Below, in pieces: positions 9,218 through 19,278 of a DNA stretch of 64,000 nt. The DNA is from Chondrus crispus (Eukaryota; Rhodophyta; Florideophyceae; Gigartinales; Gigartinaceae), in contig NW_005179093.1 of NCBI RefSeq assembly GCF_000350225.1, positions 1-64,000 of the forward strand, read 5' to 3'. The notes beneath the pieces were generated by a model. It saw nothing but the letters and a program-made list of their open reading frames with translations. It was not told where the DNA came from and searched no databases. Every line of letters begins with the position of its first letter. Within the stretch, counting starts at the first letter, position 1. The position numbers were made by a program, and so were the translations under genes.

Positions 9218-11392
9218 ATGATTAGGAGGCAGGCCCGCCGCCGAAGGGGCGTGGGCTACGGAGCAACGCCTTTCAGGCCGACAAGTGCGCACAGTACCTC
9301 CACGGACGTAATTCAGGGCGAAACCCACTGGGGCGCCCCTCCGCCGCCGGGACGAATTCCGCGAACGGTGGCTATAAATACGGACGCGGCGGCCTCCCTA
9401 CCGCCTACAAGTCCGCCGCTCGACCCCACGTCCTTCATCTCGGAACCCTCTCGAGCACCTCCGACGCCTCCAGCTATGTCTCCTCTCGCGCCCGGGTCGG
9501 CGTCCCGCTGGGTCAACCCGGCAAAGGAGTACGACCATCGTCAGCGCCGCACCCCCGCCGAGGCTTCCCAACGTCCTTCCGTGGTGCCGTACCCGGTCGA
9601 ACAGTACGTGGGCTGGTCCCATTGGTACTTTGACGCTCTCCGGTTTCAAGAAGTCTGTCAAGACGGAATCAGCCTCCCGAACGGGTATCGCCGAAGCCGG
9701 GACGAAGCGTGGACGGCTCGCTGGCGCCATCTACCCCTGACACCGAACGACCGGACGCGCGCGCATGGACGGGCCGATCTATCCCATGTGCGTTGTTGGC
9801 CCGAAAGGGAGTATCAAATCCGTCTGCAGACCATCCTCTCCGGTCTTCAACATCTTCCGCGACCTGAGGACGTCGCCCCTGGTGGGAGTTTTCTCCCTGC
9901 GGGTCACAGCGTGCTCGGGCTCCTTGCCTTCGAGCCCCCGTATGACCGGTTATATTGGCTTCGCGATCGGCGCTGGTGGGGCGACAACTGTTCCGACGAG
10001 TCCCGTGTTCGGAATACGCAGTGGTTCTTCTATGGATGGCATAATTTGGAATTCTTCGACATGCCTTCCCGACTCCGGCAGAACTACTACATCCGCGTGC
10101 CACCACAACCCTTCTATCGGGACGTCCCTCGGTCGCTCTGCGTGCCCACGCCAGCCGTTTTGGCGTATCACGGTAGTCTGGACCTTCAGAAGAGTCGCCT
10201 CCGTGCATGGCTTTGGCAGATCGTCGCCGTCGAGTGGGCCGTATCGTCCGTCATGGCCTTCCTTCACGCCGCCCGCTACGGGATTCAGATGAACGCCAAG
10301 AACCGTGACTGGCGTCTCTTCCAGGACCGCGGTATCGCTTCCCCTGTGGGTCGACTGATGCCTCTGCCTACCGGGCTCATTTCGTACGTCCGCGAGCTCG
10401 GCGTGCAGAATATCGTCCGAGGAACGGAATTCGACCCTCAGGAGACGGAGACGCTTTTGCGATACGCCGCCGAAACCGATTGGACGAAGACCCCGGGGTT
10501 CCTTTGGTACGACTATGAGACCGACCGGTTCGCGCCTATGCCGCGTCACCTTGGTGGGCATGACGACGGCAAAGCATATCCCACTCGGGTCGTCCTTCCC
10601 GAGCCTCGTCGCTCCCCCTGGCCGGTATTGGAAGTCGCTGATTATTACCCCCTAGGGAAAGGATTCGTTCCGGAGTGCTTTCATCCTCCCGAGGTCGCCG
10701 CGGATGCCGTTCCGATTTTTCCTCCGAATAGTCGCGGGGCTGTCTCGGCCGTGGCGTCCCTTTACGGGGGCGAGTCCGCCGCTGCGCCTCCCGAAGGAAG
10801 GGGACCGGACTATTCTGGCGACGACGATGTTCCCTCTCCGGTACCGGTGGCTCCTCTGAGGTCCGTGCTGCCTCCCGACGACGGGGGTGGAGCGGCCCAA
10901 TCGGCCGCTGCGGTTGTGGAGGACATCGTTGAAGTTCCCGCCTCCAGCCCGCCTGCCGGTGCGACGGCTAGCTTCGTCGCCGCAAGGCCCGAACTCGTCC
11001 TAGAGACGTTCGACCAAGTGGACGTACCGCCCATTGTGGATGAAGACCTCAGGGCAGCTTCGCAAGAGTATCTTGAGAATGCCCAGACCTATGGGGCTGA
11101 ACCGGCTGCTACGGTTCCGGCCGTCCTTCGTCAAGCGGCGACCCTCATACGGGACTCTCATACCCTTGAGCGTACCCGTTCGGCTCTGAATGAGGTTCAG
11201 TCTGCCCTTAGCGGGATTCTGCAGGCCCGCGTTCGGGACGTGACCGACGGCGCTATTTCGGACGTCCTCGTCCGGTTCGGGCTCGAGCCTGACCGTTCTG
11301 CCGGAAGCGGGGCCGACGGGGCCTCAGCCTCCAATTCTGCTGGCGCCCCTTCTCGTAAGCGTCCTCGTCCGGGTACTCCTACCTCCAAATAA
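9218..11392 (+). CDS. Antisense ORF of Gypsy-1, unknown protein with chromovirus-linked core
   Basis: A 724-residue ORF on the strand opposite gag-pol. Residues 1-120 are Arg/Pro/Ser-rich. A core at about 125-435 contains WHNLEFF (274-280), LCVPTP (307-312), a hydrophobic helix VEWAVSSVMAFLHAARYG and GLISYVRELGV...TPGFLWYDYE. Residues 440-610 are low-complexity; 615-690 look helical or coiled-coil; the end is KR-rich (SRKRPRPGTPTSK), like a nuclear signal. The core and coiled-coil are shared with the antisense ORF of Gypsy-2 (50248-52728). I recognise no family. Plant Tat/Ogre-type gypsy elements are known to carry antisense extra ORFs, but I see no sequence link. Conservation in two elements argues that it is translated. 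Confidence 0.8.
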   Translation: MIRRQARRRRGVGYGATPFRPTSAHSTSTDVIQGETHWGAPPPPGRIPRTVAINTDAAASLPPTSPPLDPTSFISEPSRAPPTPPAMSPLAPGSASRWVNPAKEYDHRQRRTPAEASQRPSVVPYPVEQYVGWSHWYFDALRFQEVCQDGISLPNGYRRSRDEAWTARWRHLPLTPNDRTRAHGRADLSHVRCWPEREYQIRLQTILSGLQHLPRPEDVAPGGSFLPAGHSVLGLLAFEPPYDRLYWLRDRRWWGDNCSDESRVRNTQWFFYGWHNLEFFDMPSRLRQNYYIRVPPQPFYRDVPRSLCVPTPAVLAYHGSLDLQKSRLRAWLWQIVAVEWAVSSVMAFLHAARYGIQMNAKNRDWRLFQDRGIASPVGRLMPLPTGLISYVRELGVQNIVRGTEFDPQETETLLRYAAETDWTKTPGFLWYDYETDRFAPMPRHLGGHDDGKAYPTRVVLPEPRRSPWPVLEVADYYPLGKGFVPECFHPPEVAADAVPIFPPNSRGAVSAVASLYGGESAAAPPEGRGPDYSGDDDVPSPVPVAPLRSVLPPDDGGGAAQSAAAVVEDIVEVPASSPPAGATASFVAARPELVLETFDQVDVPPIVDEDLRAASQEYLENAQTYGAEPAATVPAVLRQAATLIRDSHTLERTRSALNEVQSALSGILQARVRDVTDGAISDVLVRFGLEPDRSAGSGADGASASNSAGAPSRKRPRPGTPTSK

Positions 11393-12112
11393 ACTGCCTT
11401 CGCATTTCTTTCGTACGCTCTCCCGTACAGGGTTTCTTCCAGCGGCAATCGTCGTCGCTGCGTCCATGATATCCATGTGGGGTCGGGGCTTCGTCTTCGT
11501 TAGGCTAGGGACTGCCCGATCGGGTTTTTCCTTCGCACTAAAAATCGGCCTTTTTGCCAGTAAAACGTGCCTGATTTTCTCGTCTTCGAGGCTTGTCCTT
11601 GTAAATTAACGAGCTCCCATTGGACGTTCCCTGAAATTTTCGTGCCTCAAACCGCCTCCTTGAACCGCCACCAATTTCCCTTTGGGCGTTCCCATTGGGC
11701 ATTACCAATTTTGGTCGATTTTTCACGTAGCGTGCTCCACTCTCGTCCACCAGCTTGCCTCTGACTCGACCTTCGGAGGCGGAATTTGGAGCTTGTCGCC
11801 CTCCGTGGGATGACGGCTGCGTCAGCTTGCTCGCATCCTTTCCCCTTCTGCTGCTCTAGTCTTCGGCGCCGTCCCGACCGGGTCTCAATTGGTTTTCCCA
11901 GAGGCGTCTGCTCTCGTCATGGAGACCTTCTCAACGTGGTCTCGATTGGGTTTTCCCTGAGGGCTCCGGCCGTGGGGACATGCAATCCCGGACGGGTCTT
12001 TCTCGGTCCTAAATGTCCGTCTTGTCGGTCTTTCGCCGTTCTCCCGACAGGGTTTACAGGTATATCCCAAAATTCGGAAGTCTTACCCCTCTTCTTGGAC
12101 TGACCGTCTCGG
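11393..12112. other. Spacer between antisense ORF and integrase end
   Basis: 720 bp between the two convergent 3' ends. No supported gene. It holds repeated phrases such as GGTCTCAATTGGTTTTCCC and GGTCTCGATTGGGTTTTCCC near 11881 and 11939. Polyadenylation of both transcripts could occur here. Confidence 0.45.
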
Positions 12113-13392
12113 TCAGTGTCTAGCTCGGTATCGGCGGATGAAGTTCTCTGGGAGGTTATCCGCTCGCTCCCAGGTGTCCTCTTTGGGGCTATAGCCGAAC
12201 CATCGGACGCGATAAAGTGGGGAGCCGTCGTCCGCCTCGCCATGGGCGACGATGCGGTCTATGGCGTGCTCTGTATCCGCTTCGGCCTCAGCGGGGTCCT
12301 GATGGACGGGGACCTCGCTGTCTGGGTCGATGGAGACCGTCCGGGTGGTCCGTGATACGGAGGCCCTTTCGGGTGGTGTGGTTCCGCTTGCCGGGGGTAT
12401 CGCCATGGGCGTCGACCTTACGGACGAGGGGGCCTTCGGGATGGAGGGTTGCGGCACCTTTGTCACACGGTTTATAGATACTGCATCCAAGAGACCGTTG
12501 CGCTCAATCGTGACGGTGTCTCCGTCCACTGGCGCCTTTATGACCCTATAGGGACCTGTCGTTTTAGGAAGGAGTTTCCGGTGGCCGTCCTCATTCTCGA
12601 GCGGCGTCCCAGAAAAATCCGGGGGTCTGTCGAGAAAGACCTCCTGTCCGACCTCGAAGGAGGGTAACGTCCTTACGGCCTTGTCGAAATTTCTCTTGTA
12701 CTGTGCTTGGGCGTGTGTCAACTTGGTACCCGCGCGGGAGAGAATCTTCCGCACCCGCTGTAGGGTGATTCGCTTCATTTGTGCCGATGTCGGTTCACTC
12801 CCATTTGGGGACGGTATGGCGCTAGAAGGAGCTTGGACCGATATCCCTGGTGGGTGCCGCGTCAAGACGAGGTCAAAGGGGGTCGTACCCGTCGACTTGT
12901 GGACTTGCATATTGTACGCGTACGTCAGGGGTTGTACGTAATCGTCCCAGTCCCGTTGGTGTTCGGAGACGTAATGCCGCAATCGGGTTGCCAACGTCCG
13001 GTTGAACCTCTCGGCCTGACCGTTAGTTTGCGGATGATAGGCCGTCGTGAGCACGTGCCGAATTCCGAGAAGGCCGCATACAGCTTCGAAGAATTTAGCT
13101 GTGAACTGGGGTCCGTTGTCGGTCAGTAGTGTATCCGGCATGCCATACGGGTACACCCACGCGTCAAGGAAGGTCTGGGCAACCTGCTGAGCTTGAGTCG
13201 TCCGAAGGGGTATAGCGCGGCACAGCTTGGTAAAGCGGTCCGTGATGACCAATATGTGGCGGTTCCCGTGTGGGGTTTTTGGCGAGGGTCCATACAGGTC
13301 CATGGCGACGAATTCTAGCGGCCCGGCGGCGGGGAACAACGTTAGCTTCTTCTGCTGGCGGTATTGCGTTCCCCTCACGCGGGCGCACGACC
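12113..13392 (-). CDS. Gypsy-1 integrase with C-terminal chromodomain
   Basis: The conserved part of a 489-residue ORF whose open frame starts at 13582; real homology begins near residue 64 (CARVRGTQYRQQKK). The catalytic triad is D95 (AMDLYG), D155 (TDNGPQF) and E191 (QAERFN), with 35 residues between the last two. A GPY/F-like module follows (about 305-375). Residues 438-489 (IDRIVAHG...YRVRWFGYSPKEDTWE) are a chromodomain, which defines chromoviruses and can direct insertion to modified histones. The upstream half of the zinc-binding H2C2 region lies in the other frame (13393 onward), so a one-base frameshift at about 13392 separates it from RT. Confidence 0.93.
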
Positions 13393-16041
13393 GTCGGCGA
13401 CCGTCTGTTGGACGTCCGAAGCCATATGAGGCCAGTAGTACAGACGCCTCATTGTCTCGTACATCTTGCTCGTGCCGGGGTGTCCCTGTAATCTCGGGTA
13501 GTGACTCAAGAAGGAGATTCTCGCCCTTAGGGACGCCGGGACCACGATCTGTATACTCCCGTCCAAGGGTGCGCGCCGGCACAGGAGGCCGTGTTGATTG
13601 ACCTCGAACTGCGTTCCCGATTTCCCGACCTCTTCCATCATGGCCTTACAATACGAGTCTGTCTTCTGCTCCCTAATTAGGTCGTCTTGCATCACGGGCA
13701 ATATCTCGGCATCATCATGCGCGAGAGTCATCACGTCCGGTTTGCCGGGATAACGAGGTGTCACGCCCTCGGAGGACAGTAGATCTCCTTGTACGTCTTC
13801 GTCTACCACGTAGCAAGGTATTTCATCCCTCAGGGTCGAAGTATCCAATCCGGTCGTCTCAAGCCGCGAGAGAGCGTCGGCTGCCTGGTGTTTAATCCCG
13901 GCACGGTGTTCGACTATGAAGTCGTATTCCGATAACCGGAGGCGCCAGCGGGCTAGTCGTCCCTTGGCATCGGCTAGGTTCAGGACCCACCTCAGGGAAT
14001 CGTGGTCCGTTCGAACGGTAAATCTTTGTCCCTCCAGGTACGGCCGCAGGAGGAGAATAGCCCAAACAATGGCCAAACATTCCTTTTCCGTCGTAGTGTA
14101 GTCGCGCTCCTGCTTCGTCAGGGCTCGACTCCAATACCCAATTGGGACGTAAACAGGACCCTCTTGGTCCTGCAGGAGAGTGCATCCGACCTGATGGTCA
14201 CATGCGTCTGTGTCCAATTTGTAGCCCCCTTTCTGCTTGGGCAGTGCCAGGATTGGAGGTGACGTGAGACGACGTTTCAGCTCCTCGAACGCCTCGTGCT
14301 CTTCGTCCGTGAGGTCGCCGAATTTTGCGGGCTGTCCTTTCTCGAGTTTGCGATTCAAGGGGGTTGCAATGCGTGCAAAGTTTGGCACAAAGCGCCGGAA
14401 TACGTTACAGAGACCGATAAAGGAACGGATTCCCGTCTGGGTTGTTGGCGCATTGGCCTGACGGATTGCTTCGCACGTTCGTGAGCTCACCTCCAACTTT
14501 CCAGGTCGAATAACGTGACCCAGATAGTCCACCGAGGTTTGAAAGAAATGGCACTTGGGGAGTTTGAGGGACACTCCCGCATCTTTTAACATCCCCAAGA
14601 TCGTCCTCATGTGGGTGAAGTGCTCCTGTAAGGTCTGGGAGTATACGATAACGTCGTCGAGATACACCAACGCGTATTGCCATCTAACCCGTGACAGGAT
14701 AATGTCCACCGCCCTTTGGAAAGTCGCTGGGGCGTTCTTGAGACCAAACGGCATCCGGATGAATCGGTACAACCCCATATGGGACGTGAACGTCGTCTTA
14801 TCCTTGTCAGCTTCATCCACCTCGACTTGCCAGTACCCGTTGTTGCAGTCGAGGGTGGAGAAGATGGTGGCGTCCCCAAGGGAGTCAATGCATTCGTCCA
14901 TCCGCGGAATGGGGTAGGAGTCCCGACGGGTCAACGCATTAAGGCGCCGGTAGTCCACACAAAAGCGTAGGGTGCCGTCTTTCTTTGGCACCAGGACAAC
15001 GGGGCTAGCCCATTCTGAGCTGGATGGCTCAATGACCCCCTCTTTTAACATCCGCTCAACCTCGGTCTTCTCGACGGCTCTGGCTCGATGCCCCGCCCGA
15101 TAAGGGGGCTGATAAACAGGCCGGGCGCCGTCCTCGAGGTCTATCCGATGCTTGGCGCTCACTATGGTCCCCAATCGCCCGGACCACATGTCTTCGAACT
15201 CCCGTAACAGGTCCACAATTCGGGTCCTATGGGTCTGGTATTCGGCGCCTATCTGTAGCTGCTCCGTCCAGTGATCCGGTCGACTACTTCGCTCCTCACC
15301 AACTTTTCCTTCTTCCAGTCCCGGCGAGGGTGGACCACCAAAGGGGTCGAGGCCCAGCTCTCGAGCCCGTTGGGACGTTATCGTCAGCACCGCTTGGGGA
15401 GCCGGTAAGTCGAGCCCTATGACAGCTCCCTTCGGAATCCGTACCGGCCGATCACGGAAATTGCTCATGCGGACCCAAAACGGGAGCCCTGTGGGCTCCA
15501 TTACCCCGTTCGCCATCAGGCTGAGGTTCTTCTTAACCGTTTTCGGGTGACACTGGAGGAACACCAGGCCTCTTGCCTCGGTGTTTACCAATACCGGCGC
15601 TTGTGACATCGGTGGCAGCACAATCTGCTTAGCCACCCGCACCTTGTTGGATCTCGTCCGTGTCGGCAGGTTCCCCATAGTTTTCCGATTCCCTTCGGGC
15701 CCCGGGGCGCTCCCCAGCAGGGTCACACTTCCTCCATTGCGGAAGACAACTCGCCTCTCTTTTGGCAAGATGCCCCTCACATGGCGATCGATAAACTCCG
15801 TCCCCAAAATGGCGCTCACCGCTAGGTTGCTCGCCACTAAAAAATGCGTCCTCGTGGTCATATCTCCAATTCGGACGTGTAGCACCACCACCCCGCTAAG
15901 AGCCATTGCATTCTTCGAAGCGTCCGTTACCCGTGGGGTCGGTTTTCTCGCCGCGTTCTCTCTCCAATTCGGGGGAAGGACGCGCTCGTGGATAATGTTA
16001 GGGCCGGCTCCAGTGTCTAGGACACCCCTGATAGGAAACAT
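13375..16041 (-). CDS. Gypsy-1 pol: protease, reverse transcriptase, RNase H
   Basis: 888 residues from ATG 16041. Protease motif DTGAGPNII at 9-17. RT at about 330-515 with FCVDYRRLN (359-367), LDCNNGYWQ and the catalytic YLDD at 459-462. RNase H at about 605-730 with DTDACDHQVG and TDHDSLRWVL. The end contains the H of the integrase zinc finger (GHPGTSKMYETMRRLYYWP) and then reads out of frame to a stop at 13375. The frame is open upstream of the ATG to about 16232, overlapping the gag end by only a few codons in the -1 frame, so pol may be made by frameshifting or by internal initiation. Confidence 0.95.
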   Translation of the reverse strand: MFPIRGVLDTGAGPNIIHERVLPPNWRENAARKPTPRVTDASKNAMALSGVVVLHVRIGDMTTRTHFLVASNLAVSAILGTEFIDRHVRGILPKERRVVFRNGGSVTLLGSAPGPEGNRKTMGNLPTRTRSNKVRVAKQIVLPPMSQAPVLVNTEARGLVFLQCHPKTVKKNLSLMANGVMEPTGLPFWVRMSNFRDRPVRIPKGAVIGLDLPAPQAVLTITSQRARELGLDPFGGPPSPGLEEGKVGEERSSRPDHWTEQLQIGAEYQTHRTRIVDLLREFEDMWSGRLGTIVSAKHRIDLEDGARPVYQPPYRAGHRARAVEKTEVERMLKEGVIEPSSSEWASPVVLVPKKDGTLRFCVDYRRLNALTRRDSYPIPRMDECIDSLGDATIFSTLDCNNGYWQVEVDEADKDKTTFTSHMGLYRFIRMPFGLKNAPATFQRAVDIILSRVRWQYALVYLDDVIVYSQTLQEHFTHMRTILGMLKDAGVSLKLPKCHFFQTSVDYLGHVIRPGKLEVSSRTCEAIRQANAPTTQTGIRSFIGLCNVFRRFVPNFARIATPLNRKLEKGQPAKFGDLTDEEHEAFEELKRRLTSPPILALPKQKGGYKLDTDACDHQVGCTLLQDQEGPVYVPIGYWSRALTKQERDYTTTEKECLAIVWAILLLRPYLEGQRFTVRTDHDSLRWVLNLADAKGRLARWRLRLSEYDFIVEHRAGIKHQAADALSRLETTGLDTSTLRDEIPCYVVDEDVQGDLLSSEGVTPRYPGKPDVMTLAHDDAEILPVMQDDLIREQKTDSYCKAMMEEVGKSGTQFEVNQHGLLCRRAPLDGSIQIVVPASLRARISFLSHYPRLQGHPGTSKMYETMRRLYYWPHMASDVQQTVADGRAPA

Positions 16042-16220
16042 AACCGTCGGTCGGCATCCGATTGACAGGTCTAATTTATAGTTCTCCTTTCTCAGGACGC
16101 AAACCGGGTCTCTTGCTACATTATTCCCACGAGGCTTTCCCTTCTGCCGGTGCCGGTGTGTCCTTCGGGTCGAGGATGCTCCCCTCCGGACGAGGCTCGG
16201 TTTAAGGGAGACAGAAGCCT

Positions 16221-18404
16221 CTACGCTGCCTCCCTATCGTTTCCCGGTCTCCTTCCGTGGGTGCCGCCGGAATACGCGCCCGGTTCGATAATCTGGGTCC
16301 CCTGCGGGACCCCTGGAAACGAGGTTGTCCGGAAACTCGGTGACGAATTCGCCCTTGGTGTGCTACGAGCCCGTCCCCCGGGGCTGTAATTCCTCTGGGT
16401 GCGTCTCTGTTGGAAGTTTGCCTCCCGTTGGGCTAAAATCCGAGCTCGGACGTCCGGTGGCATCCCATGACAGCAGGGTCTCTCCCGCGAAAGGCAGAGG
16501 CGGCAGGGCGTTCCGCTGCTCGCGTCCTGCTGAGGCGGCTCCCAACGCCGGGCGTCTCCTCCCTGAGGGGGTGTATTTGGCTTGGGCCACATACTGCTCC
16601 CACCGTCTGGTGCCGTCGAACCTGGAGAGGCTGTGAAGTACGTCGTGCGTGTCCCTGGGGGCGAGGGGAACGCGGCCGTCTCGACCGCCATCGCGAGCGG
16701 GCGCTCCGAGAAAACATCCACTTCCTCGAGGGGACCCGGTTCGGACGATTCTTCTGAGAGGAGCAGGCTACGCTGCTGGCGTCCTGTCCGGTGGCCCGAG
16801 CGGTTCCGGCTCCCTGCGGTCGCCGGGTAATTCTTTCCGCCCCGGTAGGCCGTTCCCATGCCCTCGGCGTACCGCGTTAGCTCCGTAAAAGCTATGCGGG
16901 GATGCGTCGTGAGGTGGTGACGCACCTGCGTACGAATTGCCGGGAGGAGGCCCTCTGCGAAGAGCGACTTGAGCCGATTATCGGAGAAGACATTTCCACA
17001 GCGGAGGGCTTTTCTCCAGAGACGGTCGCCATACTCCGTCTCGGACATCCCCGAACTCTGTATAAAGTTCGTTACCTCGGCGTAGGCTTCTGCGATGACT
17101 TCATTCGTCGCGTATGTCCTGAGGAGGTAATTGAAGACCTCCGGATAGGACGACAACACTTCGTCCCTACGGGCGTCGGCTACACCAGACTCCCCCACGA
17201 TACGGGTCTGCACCTTTGCCAGGGCCGTGCCAGTCATGAAGAACTGGAAGCACCAGAGGGCCGCTCCCTCATGCACGCCGTTCTGATTGCACGCCGCCGT
17301 AAACCTGGAGAGGAAATTTAGCACCGCAATCGGGTCGTCTCCGCTGAAGGTCACGCCCTTCATCTGAAGAGCCATCCGCTTCCCGGCCCTCGAAACCGTG
17401 CTGGCAACTTTGGCGTTGTATCGTCCCGAACGGTTGTGCAGCCGATACCGGCGGTAATCCATGACCTTTTTAAAGAGGTCGTTTAGGGGGCGAATCCGAC
17501 GCACATGCCTCACGTCTACTTCGAAATCGTCCCCAGAGGAGTCTGTTTCGTCCCCCGTGGCATCACTAGCTTCCGATCCGTCGGTCTCGTATCCCTTGCT
17601 CTTGGTCTTTCTCCGGTACTTCTGCGTCGGCAGCACTACGCGACCGGCCCCGGGCGGAAACGCGGGTGGCTGTCTCATCTCTTGGGCTTGAAGTCGGCCA
17701 TCGCGCTCTTCTCCATCCCACGGGGTCTCACGTCCCATATGAGGGTATTGCGGCCGCGCGTTCCCAAGCATCAGCGACGGCGGTAATACGTCCGTTGCCG
17801 CCAACGGCAGTCGCTCCGCCGGCGGCGCTCGAGCGCGCACCTCTGCCCGGGTAACGTCCCCCACGGTTGACGTGATCGTGTCCCAAAAGGGGCCGCGTCC
17901 GACTACGTCGTCCACAGCGCTCCTGACGAGGGTCCGGCTGTGATCCTCAACGATCTTTCGGAGCGTGCTTGTCAATTGCGCCTCCACGGCAGCCGGGATT
18001 CGCTTGTCCAGCTCGGCCGTCAACCACGCGTTTAGGGCCGCCCTCTGGGTCAGGTCCCCTAGGTCCGGGTGGGCCTCTAAGGCGTCTCCGTGGATTGTCA
18101 TCCTATTTGGACGTTCGTCGCCAATTATGGCGGGGGTCGGCTCGCTCTCTCCGCGTTGTCGGCCTTCGAGGGGCCCCTCCGCCGGCGTCGGTGGTAATGC
18201 CGCTCTGGTCTGCGATCGCGTCCTTGCGCGTGCCAAGCGATCCACATGCGCCGCTCGTGCCTCGGCGCTTCTAACGGAGCCCGCGTTCTCTGTCGAGCCG
18301 TCCGTGCGACTTGGTTCGCCCAGCTGGGACCGATTTACTGACTCGTCGTCCCTTCCGTCTCGGGGGAAGCCCCCCTGCGATCTCGCGTCTTCTCGTCCAC
18401 TCAT
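16221..18404 (-). CDS. Gypsy-1 gag
   Basis: 727 residues from ATG 18404, 103 bp inside the 5' LTR. The N-terminal 300 residues are polar and acidic. The retrotransposon Gag domain is at about 340-525 (FSGDDPIAVLNFLSRFTAAC ... LFAEGLLPAIRTQV). Near the C-terminus there is a Cys cluster C634-x2-C637-x6-C644-C645-H646, not the usual CCHC knuckle but a possible metal-binding nucleocapsid site. It would form the virus-like particle. Intact, matching the young LTRs. Confidence 0.88.
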   Translation of the reverse strand: MSGREDARSQGGFPRDGRDDESVNRSQLGEPSRTDGSTENAGSVRSAEARAAHVDRLARARTRSQTRAALPPTPAEGPLEGRQRGESEPTPAIIGDERPNRMTIHGDALEAHPDLGDLTQRAALNAWLTAELDKRIPAAVEAQLTSTLRKIVEDHSRTLVRSAVDDVVGRGPFWDTITSTVGDVTRAEVRARAPPAERLPLAATDVLPPSLMLGNARPQYPHMGRETPWDGEERDGRLQAQEMRQPPAFPPGAGRVVLPTQKYRRKTKSKGYETDGSEASDATGDETDSSGDDFEVDVRHVRRIRPLNDLFKKVMDYRRYRLHNRSGRYNAKVASTVSRAGKRMALQMKGVTFSGDDPIAVLNFLSRFTAACNQNGVHEGAALWCFQFFMTGTALAKVQTRIVGESGVADARRDEVLSSYPEVFNYLLRTYATNEVIAEAYAEVTNFIQSSGMSETEYGDRLWRKALRCGNVFSDNRLKSLFAEGLLPAIRTQVRHHLTTHPRIAFTELTRYAEGMGTAYRGGKNYPATAGSRNRSGHRTGRQQRSLLLSEESSEPGPLEEVDVFSERPLAMAVETAAFPSPPGTRTTYFTASPGSTAPDGGSSMWPKPNTPPQGGDARRWEPPQQDASSGTPCRLCLSRERPCCHGMPPDVRARILAQREANFQQRRTQRNYSPGGRARSTPRANSSPSFRTTSFPGVPQGTQIIEPGAYSGGTHGRRPGNDREAA

Positions 18405-18493
18405 CTTGAGACGAGGCGGTGATTCTCGATCCCTTCCAATCTCAGTCGTCCGATTCGGAAATCAATAAAAGAATCCTAGAAATAGATTTCTAG

Positions 18494-18506
18494 GTCGGGA
18501 GACCAG
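18494..18506 (-). other. Gypsy-1 tRNA primer-binding site
   Basis: On the minus strand TGGTCTCCCGACC begins one base inside the LTR. It is the complement of a tRNA 3' end reading GGTCGGGAGACCA, including the CCA tail. The tRNA identity was not determined. A 9-bp hairpin CCTAGAAAT-AG-ATTTCTAGG follows at 18472-18491. Confidence 0.7.
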
Positions 18507-18507
18507 T

Positions 18508-19273
18508 TGTAATAATATGGATCCTTCCGGTTCGGTTTTTACCCCGTCACGGAGGGGGTGTCCACGGCAGCGGTAAAATTACAACACCACCAACCTCTCT
18601 TTGAGGGCGGCGGTTATGACTCCGGTAAACGGACGAGTGGAATTGCGACCCCGGAGGGGATAGGGCTCAATGGGCATACGCTTCCACCAGGCGGTGGAAC
18701 GACCAAACTGGGGAGCGTGTGCTTCCGGCCCTCAAGAATAACCCGTGCGGGACGATCTCCCTCTTTCTCCTAAGTTCTCGCCCCGGGGGTCGCTACCCCC
18801 TTTTTACTCTGGGAGCGTACTGCCTCGGCCCCTAAGTACGTCGACCTCCGGCGACCGGGCAGTACAGTAGTGATCCACTTCTACTTTGGATCACTACAGT
18901 GGAGTACCTCTACTGTACTCCACCGGGGAGTAATCTGCACAGCAGCACACGTGGCTGGGCTCCTGCCACCTGTACTCGCAGGCAGAGCGCGCACCACGTG
19001 TGCTAGCTGGGACTCCCCCGGCTGACACTCCCATCACACTAATTTCTACGCCCCTACAGTAGGAACTACTAGTCTACTGTACCCGATCGGGACGTTATAC
19101 GTACGGCGGTACACGTGGCCATTCCGCCGCCACCTGTCACCCGTGGCGGTACGTGCACCCCGTGTACAAGCTGAATTACCCCCCTGCCTTTCCAATATCG
19201 TCTGATCACCCCTACGGGATCTCCCTCCGGGTCGTTACGTTTACCGACACCGGTCGGTACCCGTTCTCCCACA
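18508..19273 (-). repeat. Gypsy-1 5' LTR (element sense is minus)
   Basis: 766 bp, same as 8019-8783 apart from an extra C near 19053. It is followed by the TSD AGCGT at 19274-19278. Confidence 0.95.
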
Positions 19274-19278
19274 AGCGT

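Larger units (their letters stand above)
8019..19273 (-). mobile_element. Gypsy-1: Ty3/gypsy chromovirus with antisense extra ORF
   Basis: LTRs of 765 and 766 bp (8019-8783 and 18508-19273) differ by a single inserted C that I can see. They are flanked by the 5-bp TSD AGCGT (8014-8018 and 19274-19278). Element sense is the minus strand. Next to the 18.5-kb LTR is a tRNA primer site; next to the 8.8-kb LTR is a polypurine tract. Order in sense direction: gag, protease-RT-RNase H, integrase with C-terminal chromodomain, then a 2.2-kb ORF on the opposite strand. The integrase is separated from RT by a frameshift. Inserted in Copia-A gag and, by LTR identity, very recent. Confidence 0.96.
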
